64,000 nucleotides of DNA from an uncultured Alphaproteobacteria bacterium (GTDB lineage Bacteria; Pseudomonadota; Alphaproteobacteria; Caulobacterales; Parvularculaceae): positions 155,796-219,795 of the forward strand of contig CADEDN010000003.1 of the NCBI GenBank assembly GCA_902826095.1, given 5' to 3'. Shown in pieces: positions 18,238-27,524 of this stretch; within the stretch, counting starts at the first letter, position 1; each line of letters begins with the position of its first letter. The notes below the pieces were generated by a model. That model searched no databases. It had not been told where the DNA came from and worked only from the letters and a program-made list of their open reading frames with translations. The position numbers and the translations under genes were made by a program.

Positions 18238-19179
18238 ATGATGGCCGGCATGAGTTTCATGGACATTCGCTCGAAGCTGACAGCGCCAATCCGCGCCCGG
18301 CTTGATAACGCCGCAACCGCCTTCCTTTCGGGCGACGGCCATCCGCCGCCGGATTTCTCGCAGCCGGCGGGCGAGCCTGCGCTCGTGTCGCCGGACAGCG
18401 TTTCCTGGCGCGTTTTCAAGAACCCCGTTGCGTTGTTCATTGGCGGCGTCGCCGCGGTAATTCTTGAGTTCGCGGAACCGCGTGTCAGGACCGGCGTCTG
18501 GGAGCACACGACGTTTCGCACCAATCCCGTCGCGCGATTGCGGCGAACGGGGCTCGCCGCGATGGTGACCGTCTATGGCGCGAGAAGCGTTTCCGAAAAA
18601 ATGATTGCGCGCGTGCGCCAGCTTCATGAGGGCGTCGAAGGCGTGACGCCGTCCGGCGAGCCTTATCGGGCAAGCGATCCGGAACTGCTGACCTGGGTGC
18701 AGGCGACGGCCGCGTTCGGCTTTCTTGAAGCCTATTCGACCTATGTCGCGCCGCTGACGCCGGCCGAGCGCGACCGTTATTTCACGGAAGGAAAGGCGGC
18801 CGCCGCGCTCTACGGCGCCGTCGGCGCGCCCGCCTCAAGCGAGGAATGGCGCGCGCTCTATGAAAAGACGCGCCCGCGCTTTGAACGCTCGGAGATCATT
18901 TTTGAGTTTCTGTCGATCATGAAGTCGGCGCCCGCGCTCCCTCAGCCGGTTCGACTGACACAGGGAACGCTGATCCGGGCGGCAATCGATTTGCTGCCGG
19001 GCGACGCGCGCGACGCTCTTGGCCTTGGCCGGAAATTCGGGCTGAGGCCTTTCGAGAAGCTGATCGTGCGCCGGATGGCGAAACGCGCCGACCGGTGGTT
19101 GCTTCCCTCAAGCCCGGCTGCGCAGGCGTCGGTGCGCATGGGAAGGCCCCCAGATTACCTGTACCGGGCGCGGCGATAG
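18238..19179 (+). CDS. DUF2236 (MpaB-like) oxygenase family protein
   Basis: The product of about 313 residues belongs to the DUF2236 family related to latex-clearing protein and MpaB. These are helical haem-binding oxygenase-like proteins. Visible family features are WRVFKNPVALFIGGVAAVIL, EFAEPRVRTGVWEHTTFRTNP, MVTVYGARSVSEKMIARVRQLHEGVEG (the RVR-x2-H segment) and ASDPELLTWVQATAAFGFLEAY. The start is uncertain among several ATGs (18238-18259) and an upstream TTG at 18208. The physiological substrate is unknown. Confidence 0.8.
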   Translation: MMAGMSFMDIRSKLTAPIRARLDNAATAFLSGDGHPPPDFSQPAGEPALVSPDSVSWRVFKNPVALFIGGVAAVILEFAEPRVRTGVWEHTTFRTNPVARLRRTGLAAMVTVYGARSVSEKMIARVRQLHEGVEGVTPSGEPYRASDPELLTWVQATAAFGFLEAYSTYVAPLTPAERDRYFTEGKAAAALYGAVGAPASSEEWRALYEKTRPRFERSEIIFEFLSIMKSAPALPQPVRLTQGTLIRAAIDLLPGDARDALGLGRKFGLRPFEKLIVRRMAKRADRWLLPSSPAAQASVRMGRPPDYLYRARR

Positions 19180-19224
19180 CTCGCTCAACCTATTCTGTAT
19201 TTAAGTCGTGTTTATATTCAACGA

Positions 19225-20889
19225 ATGTTACAATTGCGGTGGAAAGTTGCACGAAGCCTGCATAGGAACCAAAGCGAGCAATTCGCAGAGAGCGCCGTGC
19301 CGGCAAGCAGTTTCAGGAGCCGTCAATATGCCGCCATCGGCGGGCTGATGACGCTGGTTTGCCTGTCGACGGCGACAGCGGTGTTTGGCATTCGGGCGGT
19401 GGACCAAGCATCGGCGCGATGCCGTCACGCGAACGAGACGCTGATCGCGCATCTAAACCTGTCCAACAACGCGGAAAAACTGTTCTCTGAAATCAAACTT
19501 TCGATCATTCAGGATACGGCGCGCGACCTCACGCGCGGGATGGCGCTGCTCGAAGCGGTGCGCGGCGATATATTGACGACGCGCAAGGCGATCGCGCTGG
19601 AATTCGCCAATATGCGCGGCCCGGAAGAAGAGACGCTGGAATTCGATCAACTCGACCGAATCGAGCGCGCGATCGAGGACATCGCCGAAACATATGTCGA
19701 GCCGAACGCGTCGACGCCTGCGGCGAGGGACAGGCGCGCCTATCGGGAGAAGGCGATCGCCGACCTCAACGACCCGGCGCTCGGCAAGCTGTTCGACGAG
19801 GCGATCGCCGAGGAGCGGCGCGAAGTCGATGAGGCCGAGGGTCAAATGCATCACACGGTGATGCTCGTCGAAACGATCGCCCCCCTGATCGGTCTTGCGA
19901 CGCTGGCGCTAGCCGCGATGCTGCTCTTCTATTTCAACCGCGTTTTTCTCTCGTCGCTGCGGCGACTGTCCGTCGGCGCGACGGCCCTCGCGCGCGGCGA
20001 GTTCGAACACGCAATTCCGTCGATGCCGACGAAGGAGTTCGAGGATGTGCGGCGCGGCTTTGAAAAGATCGGCGCCGAGTTCAAGTTGAATCGCGCCGAA
20101 CTTCAGTCGGCGCATGATCGCCTCGAAAGCGAAGTGCGCGATCGCACCGCCGCGCTCGAAGCGGCGAAGGAGCGGCTTGAGGACAGCGACCGCGCCCGCC
20201 GGAATTTCTTCGCCGATATCAGCCACGAATTGCGGACGCCGCTGACCGTCATCCGCGGCGAGGCGGAGATCGCGCTGCGCGGCTCGGACAAGTCGTCCAC
20301 GCATTATCAAGACAGCCTGTCGCGAATCGCCGAACAGGCGCGCCACACCAACCGGCTGATCGACGATCTACTTTTCGTGGCGCGCGCCGATTCCGGCGCG
20401 CCGCGGCTTGACATGCGCTCCGTCGCCGTCTGCGCACTGATGGGCGAGGTCATGAACAATTTCCGGCCCGCCGCCGCCGAGCGAGCGATTTCACTGTCCT
20501 GGAAGTGCAGGCTCGGCGAGACGGTGGTGCTCGGCGATCGCGGGCGCCTGCGCCAGGCGCTGTCGGTGATCGTCGACAACGCCGTCCGCTATTCGCACCG
20601 GGGCGGCGAGGTGCGCGCGACCTGCCGCCTTGATGGCGGCCGCATCGAGATTGCGGTCGATGATGACGGCGTCGGCATCATGAAGACTGATTTCGACCGT
20701 GTGTTCGAACGCTATTATCGCGGCGGCAATTCGACGAACGAACAGGACGGCCTCGGTCTCGGCTTGCCCGTCGCCAAGGCGATTGTCGAAGCGCATAAGG
20801 GCGAAATCCGCCTGACCGCGTCGGCGAGCGGCGGCGTCACCGCGACTATCGCGCTGCCTGTTGAGTCGGAATTGAGGGCCGTTTCATGA
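19225..20889 (+). CDS. Sensor histidine kinase
   Basis: Membrane sensor kinase of up to 554 residues. Two transmembrane segments (about residues 37-58 and 210-232) flank a helical periplasmic sensor of about 150 residues. A HAMP-like linker and coiled coil follow, then the dimerisation H-box ADISHELRTPLT and ATPase motifs: N-box IVDNAVRYSHRGG, G1 DDDGVGI, F-box RVFERYYRGG, G2 GLGLGLPVAKAIVE. A GTG at 19297 with an upstream AGAG is an alternative start. It overlaps the response-regulator start by 4 bases, so the pair is cotranslated. Confidence 0.92.
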   Translation: MLQLRWKVARSLHRNQSEQFAESAVPASSFRSRQYAAIGGLMTLVCLSTATAVFGIRAVDQASARCRHANETLIAHLNLSNNAEKLFSEIKLSIIQDTARDLTRGMALLEAVRGDILTTRKAIALEFANMRGPEEETLEFDQLDRIERAIEDIAETYVEPNASTPAARDRRAYREKAIADLNDPALGKLFDEAIAEERREVDEAEGQMHHTVMLVETIAPLIGLATLALAAMLLFYFNRVFLSSLRRLSVGATALARGEFEHAIPSMPTKEFEDVRRGFEKIGAEFKLNRAELQSAHDRLESEVRDRTAALEAAKERLEDSDRARRNFFADISHELRTPLTVIRGEAEIALRGSDKSSTHYQDSLSRIAEQARHTNRLIDDLLFVARADSGAPRLDMRSVAVCALMGEVMNNFRPAAAERAISLSWKCRLGETVVLGDRGRLRQALSVIVDNAVRYSHRGGEVRATCRLDGGRIEIAVDDDGVGIMKTDFDRVFERYYRGGNSTNEQDGLGLGLPVAKAIVEAHKGEIRLTASASGGVTATIALPVESELRAVS

Positions 20890-21572
20890 CAGTGCTGGTG
20901 ATCGAAGATGACGAGGGCGTCGCGTCAATGCTGAAGCGCGGCCTTGAGGGTGAGGGCTATGATGTGAAGGTCGCACGCGACGGAATCATCGGTCTCGCCT
21001 CCGCGTTGAACCACGACAATGAGCTGATCATTCTCGATTTGAAGCTCCCCGGCGCGCATGGCCTTGACGTTTGTCGCGAAGTGCGCGCGCGCGGCAATTT
21101 CACGCCGATCATCATGTTGACCGCGCTCGATACGATGGAAGACAAGGTCGAGGGATTGAAAGTCGGCGCCGACGATTATCTCTCCAAGCCCTTCTCGTTC
21201 GAGGAGCTGATGGCGCGCGTCAACGCGCATATACGGCGCGGCCGCGAGTTCAAGCCGATGCGTCGGATCGCCGGAAGCGAATTGCGTTTCGATCCGGAAC
21301 TCCGGCGGATCGAGAGCGGCGGCAAATCGATCGAACTGACGCCGACGGAATTTGCGATCCTTGAATTGCTGAACGCGCATCCTGGCAGGGTGTTTGGCCG
21401 GGAAATCATCCGCGAGACGATCTGGGGCGCCGACATGGATCCCGACACCAATGTCGTCGACGTTTACATCGGCAAGCTGCGTCGCAAGCTTGAGGCGGGC
21501 TTTGGCTCGCCGCTGATTCAGACGGTGCGCGGGCGGGGATACCGCCTCGCGATGGACGAACGCGACGATTAG
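20886..21572 (+). CDS. OmpR/PhoB-type response regulator
   Basis: A 228-residue transcription factor with a receiver domain: acidic pocket VIEDDEGV, phospho-acceptor Asp in [13 protein letters not shown], Thr in IIMLTALD and Lys in [14 protein letters not shown] winged-helix DNA-binding domain follows ([20 protein letters not shown], then [14 protein letters not shown], then [11 protein letters not shown]). The ATGA overlap with the kinase gene identifies its cognate partner. Target genes are not evident. Confidence 0.93.
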   Translation: MTVLVIEDDEGVASMLKRGLEGEGYDVKVARDGIIGLASALNHDNELIILDLKLPGAHGLDVCREVRARGNFTPIIMLTALDTMEDKVEGLKVGADDYLSKPFSFEELMARVNAHIRRGREFKPMRRIAGSELRFDPELRRIESGGKSIELTPTEFAILELLNAHPGRVFGREIIRETIWGADMDPDTNVVDVYIGKLRRKLEAGFGSPLIQTVRGRGYRLAMDERDD

Positions 21573-21666
21573 ATTCGGCGACGGCCTCCCTGACGTTCGG
21601 TCTCCGGTTTGCGCTGCGAACCCTTCCGCCCTATTGAAACGGCTCCCAATCGACCGGACCGGACCC

Positions 21667-24414
21667 ATGACCGCCATCACGCCCGAAATCGTCGCCGACC
21701 ACGGCCTCAAGCCCGACGAATATGACCGCATCAAGGAGCATCTCGGCCGGGAGCCGAACCTGCTCGAACTCGGCGTTTTTTCGGTCATGTGGTCGGAACA
21801 TTGCTCGTACAAATCCTCGCGCCGGCATCTGAAGAAGCTGCCGACTTCGGCCCCCTGGGTCATCTGCGGGCCCGGCGAAAATGCGGGCGTCATCGACATC
21901 GGCGCGGGGCCGGACGGAACGAAGCTCGCCGCCGTCTTCAAGATGGAGAGCCACAACCACCCGTCCTTCATCGAACCCTATCAGGGCGCTGCGACCGGCG
22001 TCGGCGGCATCATGCGCGACGTCTTCACCATGGGCGCGCGGCCCGTCGCCAACATGAACGCGTTGCGGTTTGGTTCCGTGGACAATGCGAAGACGCGCCA
22101 CCTCGTTTCCGGCGTCGTCGCCGGCATCGGCGGCTACGGCAATTGCATGGGCGTGCCGACGGTCGGCGGCGAAACGAATTTCCACGAAGGGTACAACAAT
22201 AACATCCTCGTCAATGCGATGACAATCGGCGTCGCGGAGAAGCATCGCATTTTCTACTCGGCCGCGCGCGGAACCGGGAATCCTGTCGTCTATGTCGGCT
22301 CGAAGACCGGCCGCGACGGCATCCACGGCGCGACGATGGCTTCGGCGGAGTTCGACGCGGCGTCGGAGGAAAAGCGTCCGACAGTGCAGGTCGGCGATCC
22401 GTTCACGGAGAAATTGCTGCTTGAGGCGTGCCTTGAGCTGATGGCTTCGGACGCGATCATCGCCATCCAGGACATGGGCGCGGCCGGCCTCACCTCGTCG
22501 TCCTGCGAGATGGCGGCGAAAGGGGGCGGCGGCTTCGATCTTGATCTCGACAAGGTCCCGCAGCGCGAAGAGGGGATGACCGCCTATGAGATGATGCTCT
22601 CCGAAAGTCAGGAGCGCATGCTGATGGTTCTAAAGCCCGGCCGCGAGGAAGCGGCGAAAGCCGTCTTCGACAAATGGGGCGTCGATTTCGCGGTCATCGG
22701 CGTCACAACCAATACGGGCCGCCTCGTTATCAGGCATAAGGGCGTCGTCGAGGCGGACATTCCGGTCGCGCCGCTCGCCGACGCCGCGCCGAATTACGAT
22801 CGCCCGGTCGCCAAGTTCGAAAAGCCGGCGCTGCTTGAGGACAAGGTTGTCAGCATCCGCGAAGCCCTCGTCAGCGTCAGGGCGCGCGGCAAGTCAAAGG
22901 CGGAAATGCGGGCGATCATCGACGCCTTGATCGACGATCGCGTCAAGACGCTCGCCGGGGTCGACGCCATCGGCCAATCGGCGGGCGCGCAATTCGGCAA
23001 GCTCTATGTCCGCATGAAGCCAGACGAGACCGCGTCATTCGCCTCGCTCGAAGAGGCGGCGAGAAATCTCAAACAGGCCGGCATCGTTGAGCAGGCGGAA
23101 TTTGACACGCATGAGGAGACTGTCGATCTCGCCGACCGCACGGGCGCCGTCTCGACGCTGACAGCGCTTGGAATCTTGATGCAGTCGCCGGACCTTTGCT
23201 CGCGGCGCTGGATCTGGGAGCAGTACGACCACACCGTCATGGGCGACACGGTGATCGCGCCGGGCGGCGACGCGGCGCTGGTGCGCATCCACGGCACCAA
23301 CCGCGCGCTTGCGATCACGACGGATGTGACGCCGCGCTATGTTGCCGCTGATCCCCATGAAGGCGGCAAACAAGCGGTCGCCGAGACCTATCGCAATATC
23401 TGCGCGACGGGCGCCGCGCCGCTCGCGATCACCAACTGCCTCAATTTCGGCAATCCGGAGCGCCCTGAAATCATGGCGCAGCTTGTCGGCGCCGTCGAAG
23501 GCATGGCGGAGGCGTGCGAGGCGCTCAACTATCCGGTCGTCTCCGGCAATGTGTCGCTCTACAATGAAACCAACGGCCAGGCCGTTCCCCCGACGCCGGC
23601 GATCGGCGGCGTCGGCGTCATTGACGACGCGACAAAAGCGGTCCGCATCGGCGGCGCGCTGGCGGGCGACGAGCTGATCGCCATCGGCATCACGCGCGGG
23701 CATCTCGGGCAATCGCTTTATATGCGCGAACTCTTCGGCGTTGAGGCGGGCGCGCCGCCGCATGTCGATCTCGACGCCGAACGGCGCAACGGCGAAACGA
23801 TCCGCAAGCTGATCGCCGAGGGTCTCGTCACCGCCTGCCACGACGTTTCCGACGGCGGCATTCTCGTCGCGGCGGCGGAAATGGCGCTCGGCTCGGGCGA
23901 AGGGCTCGATCTCAAGACGCCGGTCAAGGCGCGAAGAGCCGCCTATTGGTTCGGCGAGGATCAGGGACGCTACCTCGTCGCTTGCGCGCCCGGCGCCGGC
24001 GACACGCTGCTCTTGAAGGCGGCGATGGCCGGGGTCCAGGCCTCCAAGATCGGCCGCTTCGGCGGCGCGTTCCTGCGTCTCGACGATAGCGACGCGCTCG
24101 GCCTTCTTGACCTCGCCGACATGCACGACCGCGCGCTGCCCGACTACATGAATGCGCTCAAAATGCCGGAGACCGCCCCGATGCCGATGAAGTCCGACGA
24201 CATCAAGAAGATGATCCTCGACGCGATGCCCGACGCGACCGTCGAAATCGAAGACCTCGCTGGCGACGGCGACCATTACCGCGCGCGCATAATCTCAAAA
24301 GCCTTCAACGGCAAGAACCGCGTCCAGCAGCACCAGCTCGTCTACCGCGCGCTGAAGGGCAAAATGGGCGGAGAGCTGCACGCGCTGGCGCTGGAGACGG
24401 AAGGGGTGGAGTAG
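21667..24414 (+). CDS. purL: PurL-BolA fusion: phosphoribosylformylglycinamidine synthase subunit II with C-terminal BolA domain
   Basis: The N-terminal part is short-type PurL, which with PurQ and PurS makes formylglycinamidine ribonucleotide in purine synthesis. Signatures include [43 protein letters not shown], and [12 protein letters not shown] with [10 protein letters not shown]. The 915-residue product is longer than ordinary short PurL (about 730-750) for two reasons. Residues about 390-500 are an extra segment between the two halves. Residues 841-915 are a complete BolA-like domain ([40 protein letters not shown]). No stop or frameshift separates the parts. bolA commonly follows purL in alphaproteobacteria, so fusion by stop loss is likely. 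purQ and purS lie about 25 kb away. Confidence 0.93.
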   Translation: MTAITPEIVADHGLKPDEYDRIKEHLGREPNLLELGVFSVMWSEHCSYKSSRRHLKKLPTSAPWVICGPGENAGVIDIGAGPDGTKLAAVFKMESHNHPSFIEPYQGAATGVGGIMRDVFTMGARPVANMNALRFGSVDNAKTRHLVSGVVAGIGGYGNCMGVPTVGGETNFHEGYNNNILVNAMTIGVAEKHRIFYSAARGTGNPVVYVGSKTGRDGIHGATMASAEFDAASEEKRPTVQVGDPFTEKLLLEACLELMASDAIIAIQDMGAAGLTSSSCEMAAKGGGGFDLDLDKVPQREEGMTAYEMMLSESQERMLMVLKPGREEAAKAVFDKWGVDFAVIGVTTNTGRLVIRHKGVVEADIPVAPLADAAPNYDRPVAKFEKPALLEDKVVSIREALVSVRARGKSKAEMRAIIDALIDDRVKTLAGVDAIGQSAGAQFGKLYVRMKPDETASFASLEEAARNLKQAGIVEQAEFDTHEETVDLADRTGAVSTLTALGILMQSPDLCSRRWIWEQYDHTVMGDTVIAPGGDAALVRIHGTNRALAITTDVTPRYVAADPHEGGKQAVAETYRNICATGAAPLAITNCLNFGNPERPEIMAQLVGAVEGMAEACEALNYPVVSGNVSLYNETNGQAVPPTPAIGGVGVIDDATKAVRIGGALAGDELIAIGITRGHLGQSLYMRELFGVEAGAPPHVDLDAERRNGETIRKLIAEGLVTACHDVSDGGILVAAAEMALGSGEGLDLKTPVKARRAAYWFGEDQGRYLVACAPGAGDTLLLKAAMAGVQASKIGRFGGAFLRLDDSDALGLLDLADMHDRALPDYMNALKMPETAPMPMKSDDIKKMILDAMPDATVEIEDLAGDGDHYRARIISKAFNGKNRVQQHQLVYRALKGKMGGELHALALETEGVE
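24187..24414 (+). other. bolA: BolA domain encoded in frame at the end of purL
   Basis: Seventy-five codons from an internal ATG encode a full BolA/YrbA-type domain, including the GDGDHY and RVQQHQ elements and the helix [19 protein letters not shown]. BolA proteins partner with monothiol glutaredoxins in Fe-S handling, and a grxD gene lies at 32660. The internal ATGs at 24181 and 24187 could allow a free BolA to be made as well. No clear Shine-Dalgarno sequence precedes them (upstream bases are accgccccg). Confidence 0.88.
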
Positions 24415-24463
24415 GTCTTCTGAACCTTGCGATCAAACCTGATTGTCACGAGTTGCAGTTGTG

Positions 24464-24850
24464 TCACTTATTGGGCGGGGAGACCGGCTTGCACAATGCT
24501 GTTAACGTGTCGTCCGTTAAACGCTCGGTCAGACGGAACACTCCGGAGATTCGGTCGAAATGTCCGACGACGGCTTCCCCATACCCTCCGAAATACAGGA
24601 CCGGGTCGACAATGTCGTTCACATTGTATGTGACCCCAGAAAAATGAAGCGTCCCAAGTTCGCTGTTCGGGCCATAGGACATTTTGACGAAAGCTGGGTA
24701 AATCTGAACGACCAAGCTCTCCTTGATTGTGATTGGTTCAGAAGAATCGCTCGACGACAGCTCGCTGTCGCAAACAAAGTAGTCGCGCCGTCCCTCGCAT
24801 CCGGGGAGCAGAATGGTGCAGGCGAAGAGAAGGTGCTTGGCGGCTTTCAT
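24464..24850 (-). CDS. Small lipoprotein of unknown function
   Basis: A 128-residue product with a lipoprotein signal (MKAAKHLLFACTILLPGCEG; lipobox LPGC, Cys at residue 18). The mature part has two further cysteines (YFVCDSELS and TALCKPVS) and a Ser/Asp-rich stretch. No family is recognised. Base composition is clearly lower in GC than the surrounding genes, as in its upstream neighbour. The stop of that neighbour lies 8 bases before this start, so they form a two-gene unit. The overlapping plus-strand ORFs are shadows. Confidence 0.6.
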   Translation of the reverse strand: MKAAKHLLFACTILLPGCEGRRDYFVCDSELSSSDSSEPITIKESLVVQIYPAFVKMSYGPNSELGTLHFSGVTYNVNDIVDPVLYFGGYGEAVVGHFDRISGVFRLTERLTDDTLTALCKPVSPPNK

Positions 24851-24858
24851 TTGTTATG

Positions 24859-25347
24859 TCACCAATCCATGACTCTGGGACGAAGTCCGATTAGACGTCG
24901 AAGTTCGCGCGACAAATCTGCGGCTTCATCTCGGACTTCACGCGTTGCGCTGTTTAACGTCTGGTCTAAGTAATCTTGGTCTTGATAAGATGGATGTCCG
25001 AGATCACAAAGTATCGTTACGCTGCGGTTTTCTCGATTGGGACGCTTACTGAACTGAAAATAGCGGTCGACGATGCTGTGATCTAGAAATTCGTAGGCGT
25101 CGTTTTCGATCGGGAACGGATATTCCGGGAGAGGTGGTTGGATGTAATTTCCAAAATTTTCGACAATGTCATTACACTTAATTGCATAGGTCTCGAGTTG
25201 ATGGGCAAGGCGCAGTGCGAGGTATCGTCTCTTTCGATCGCGTTCTCGCCCGGCGCGCCACCAGGCAATGAACGCATTGAATGCCGCAACGATTACGCCG
25301 CCGGCAGCGCCAGCGACGACACCGGCAATCTTCGGATCATCGAGCAT
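24859..25347 (-). CDS. Membrane-anchored hypothetical protein
   Basis: A 162-residue product with one N-terminal transmembrane segment (IAGVVAGAAGGVIVAAFNAFIAWW). A basic stop-transfer stretch (RAGRERDRKRR) follows, then a mostly helical soluble domain ending in DEAADLSRELRRLIGLRPRVMDW. The topology suggests a cytoplasmic domain. No family is recognised. The coding DNA is lower in GC than flanking core genes, suggesting acquisition. It is divergent from the Fic gene and upstream of the small lipoprotein. Confidence 0.6.
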   Translation of the reverse strand: MLDDPKIAGVVAGAAGGVIVAAFNAFIAWWRAGRERDRKRRYLALRLAHQLETYAIKCNDIVENFGNYIQPPLPEYPFPIENDAYEFLDHSIVDRYFQFSKRPNRENRSVTILCDLGHPSYQDQDYLDQTLNSATREVRDEAADLSRELRRLIGLRPRVMDW

Positions 25348-25410
25348 CCGCTCATATTCGGGCTCAAGGGTTGATATTGGGCGAAAGGCATTGGGACTTT
25401 ATCACATTTT

Positions 25411-25486
25411 CGGATAAAAACGGATAGACAATTGGATATCCCTGTGCTATCAAATGGATAGAAACGGATAAACAATTGGATAATCC
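25411..25486 (+). repeat. Two direct copies of a 31-33 base unit with phased GGATA boxes
   Basis: Two near-identical units lie at 25411-25442 and 25455-25486, 44 bases apart, each built of three GGATA boxes. Box starts are 25412, 25422, 25434, 25456, 25466 and 25478, giving spacings of 10, 12, 22, 10 and 12 bases, close to helical phasing. The third box of the first unit is part of GGATATCC. The last box overlaps the start codon of the Fic gene. This looks like an operator array for a protein that binds repeated half-sites, plausibly the winged-helix domain of Fic itself. Confidence 0.7.
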
Positions 25487-26534
25487 CTTCAATATCAAGG
25501 CGCTTCCGATCACGCCCGAGATTCTCGCCCTTATCGCCGGGATCGACGAGTTCAAGGGCGCGTGGCGTGCGGTAGGCCGGATCGCGCCGGCGCGTCTTTT
25601 GTCGCTGAAACGCGTCGCGACGATTGAAAGCATCGGTTCGTCGACAAGGATCGAAGGGGCGAAGCTCACCGACCGCGAAGTCGAGCGGCTTCTCTCCAAT
25701 CTCGACATCAAATCCTTCGCGACGCGCGACGAGCAGGAGGTCGCCGGCTACGCCGAGGCGATGGAGACCGTCTTTACAAGCTACGAGGCGATCGACCTCA
25801 CCGAAAACCACATCAGGCAATTACACCGCGATTTGCTGCGTCATTCGCATAAGGACGAGCGCCATCGCGGCGACTACAAAACGCTGCCCAATCATGTCGA
25901 AGCGATCGGCCCGGACGGCGATACGCTCGGCGTTGTCTTTCACACCGCGACGCCGTTCGATACGCCAAGGCTCATGCGCGATCTTGTCGAATGGACGCGC
26001 CGCGAATTGGAAAGCGCGAAGCAGCATCCGCTGCTCGTCATCGCCGTTTTCATTGTCGTTTTTCTTGAAATCCATCCGTTCCAGGATGGAAACGGCCGTC
26101 TCTCCCGTATTTTGACAACGCTCCTGCTCCTGCGCGCCGGCTACGCCTACGCGCCCTACAGCTCGCTCGAAGCCGTCATCGAGCAGAACAAGGAAGCCTA
26201 TTATCTGGCGCTGCGCCGCACCCAATCGACGATCCGTTCAAAGACCCCCGACTGGGCGCCATGGACCCTCTATTTCCTCAAGGCGCTCGCCGCGCAAAAG
26301 TCGCGCCTTAGCGCCAAGCTCGAACGCGAGCGCGTGATCCTTGGCGCCTTGCCGGAACTTTCCGTGCGCATTCTGGAGTTGGCGCGCGAGCGCGGCAGAG
26401 TGACAATCGCCGAGATCGCCGCCGAAACGGGCGCAAGCCGCAACACGATCAAATATCATGTGGCGGCGCTGACCCGGGCTCACCATCTCAATCGACGCGG
26501 CGCCGGTCGCGGAACCTGGTACGCGATCGGGTGA
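25476..26534 (+). CDS. Fic domain protein with C-terminal winged helix
   Basis: Fic enzymes usually transfer AMP from ATP to a hydroxyl side chain of a target protein. The 352-residue protein has the full active motif HPFQDGNGRLSR (His at residue 200). It also has an N-terminal inhibitory motif STRIEG (Ser56-Glu60-Gly61), characteristic of class II self-inhibited Fic proteins. Residues about 285-352 form a winged helix-turn-helix (VTIAEIAAETGASRNTIKYH). The frame is open upstream only to 25428, with no ATG or GTG. The TTG at 25476, inside the last GGATA repeat, is therefore the likely start. Repression of its own promoter is a reasonable inference. The target is unknown. Confidence 0.88.
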   Translation: MDNPFNIKALPITPEILALIAGIDEFKGAWRAVGRIAPARLLSLKRVATIESIGSSTRIEGAKLTDREVERLLSNLDIKSFATRDEQEVAGYAEAMETVFTSYEAIDLTENHIRQLHRDLLRHSHKDERHRGDYKTLPNHVEAIGPDGDTLGVVFHTATPFDTPRLMRDLVEWTRRELESAKQHPLLVIAVFIVVFLEIHPFQDGNGRLSRILTTLLLLRAGYAYAPYSSLEAVIEQNKEAYYLALRRTQSTIRSKTPDWAPWTLYFLKALAAQKSRLSAKLERERVILGALPELSVRILELARERGRVTIAEIAAETGASRNTIKYHVAALTRAHHLNRRGAGRGTWYAIG

Positions 26535-26578
26535 CAGGGTGTCCTTGTGACGCGCTAGGATCAGCGGATGAATACGCG

Positions 26579-27493
26579 CTACGCGATTTCCTTCGCATTC
26601 ATCGCTGCGGCGGGTTTCAAGCTGTCCGGCTCGCGCGCGCCCCACAAACAGGCGCCGATGATGATGACCGCGCCGACCCAGACTTCGGGCCGCGGCGATT
26701 CCGCAAAGAGGAAATAGCCGATCAGCGCCGCCCAGATCAGCGCGGTGTATTCGAGCGGCGCCAGAACCTGCGCCTCGGCGTGCGCATAGGCTCTTGCGAA
26801 GAACCACATGCCGGCGGCGGCGAAGGCGCCAAGGGCGATGAAGGCGGGAATGTCGCTCGCTGGCGGGAGTTCTCCCGTCATCACCGTCGGCACGGCGATG
26901 ATGGCGCCCGGGATGACGCTTGAAAGCACCCCGATGACGGCGGGTCCGTCTTTCCCCGCCCGGCCGCGAAGCAGGGTGATTGACAACGCGTAAGTGACGG
27001 CCGAGCCGAGCGCGCCGGCGATGCCGAGCATGCGCCGGTGATCAACCGCGTCGAAATCGGACCCGATGCTGGCGACGATGACGCCGGCGAAACCGACAGC
27101 CCCGGCGACGATCGAGCGCGGGCGGATTTTCTCGCCCAGCACAAACCGCGCGACGAACGGCACGAGAAGCGGCGCGACAAAGCAGATGGTGATCAACTCG
27201 GCGAGCGGCAGGACAGAGATGCACCAGAAGAACAGCGAAGCGGAAATCGCGATGACGATTCCGCGCGCGCCATGCGCCTTCCACATCTCCCGCGTGAGCG
27301 TCGGGCGCCCATAACGTTGCCAGATGACAAGCGCGAACGCCGCGCCGACGACATAGCGCCCGAGCGTCACGACCAGCGCGTCGTTCGTCGCCACCAGATG
27401 CTTGATGACGCCGTCCATCGCGCACAAAAGCGCGATCGCAATGGCGCCGAGCGTCATCGCCTTCGCCGCGTTGTGTTCGGGCGTCTTTGACAT
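26579..27493 (-). CDS. EamA/DMT-family transporter
   Basis: A 304-residue inner-membrane protein with about ten transmembrane helices in two EamA repeats (about residues 12-140 and 150-290). Typical motifs are PLAELITICFVAPLLVPFVA in the first repeat and APLEYTALIWAALIGYFLFA in the second. The start MSKTPEHNAAKAM at 27493 is preferred over a longer frame with a poor leader. DMT family members export metabolites such as amino acids; no substrate is inferable here. Confidence 0.87.
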   Translation of the reverse strand: MSKTPEHNAAKAMTLGAIAIALLCAMDGVIKHLVATNDALVVTLGRYVVGAAFALVIWQRYGRPTLTREMWKAHGARGIVIAISASLFFWCISVLPLAELITICFVAPLLVPFVARFVLGEKIRPRSIVAGAVGFAGVIVASIGSDFDAVDHRRMLGIAGALGSAVTYALSITLLRGRAGKDGPAVIGVLSSVIPGAIIAVPTVMTGELPPASDIPAFIALGAFAAAGMWFFARAYAHAEAQVLAPLEYTALIWAALIGYFLFAESPRPEVWVGAVIIIGACLWGAREPDSLKPAAAMNAKEIA

Positions 27494-27524
27494 GCCCGCG
27501 CTCTGGAGGCAGGCGGACATGGTG

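Noticed and set aside
23035..24276. 413-codon minus-strand ORF antisense to purL
   Set aside because: Shadow of the purL codon pattern; it lacks a ribosome-binding site and any motif.
24560..24973. 137-codon plus-strand ORF over the small lipoprotein
   Set aside because: The minus strand has a proper lipobox and a coupled upstream gene; the plus-strand product shows neither start signal nor motif.
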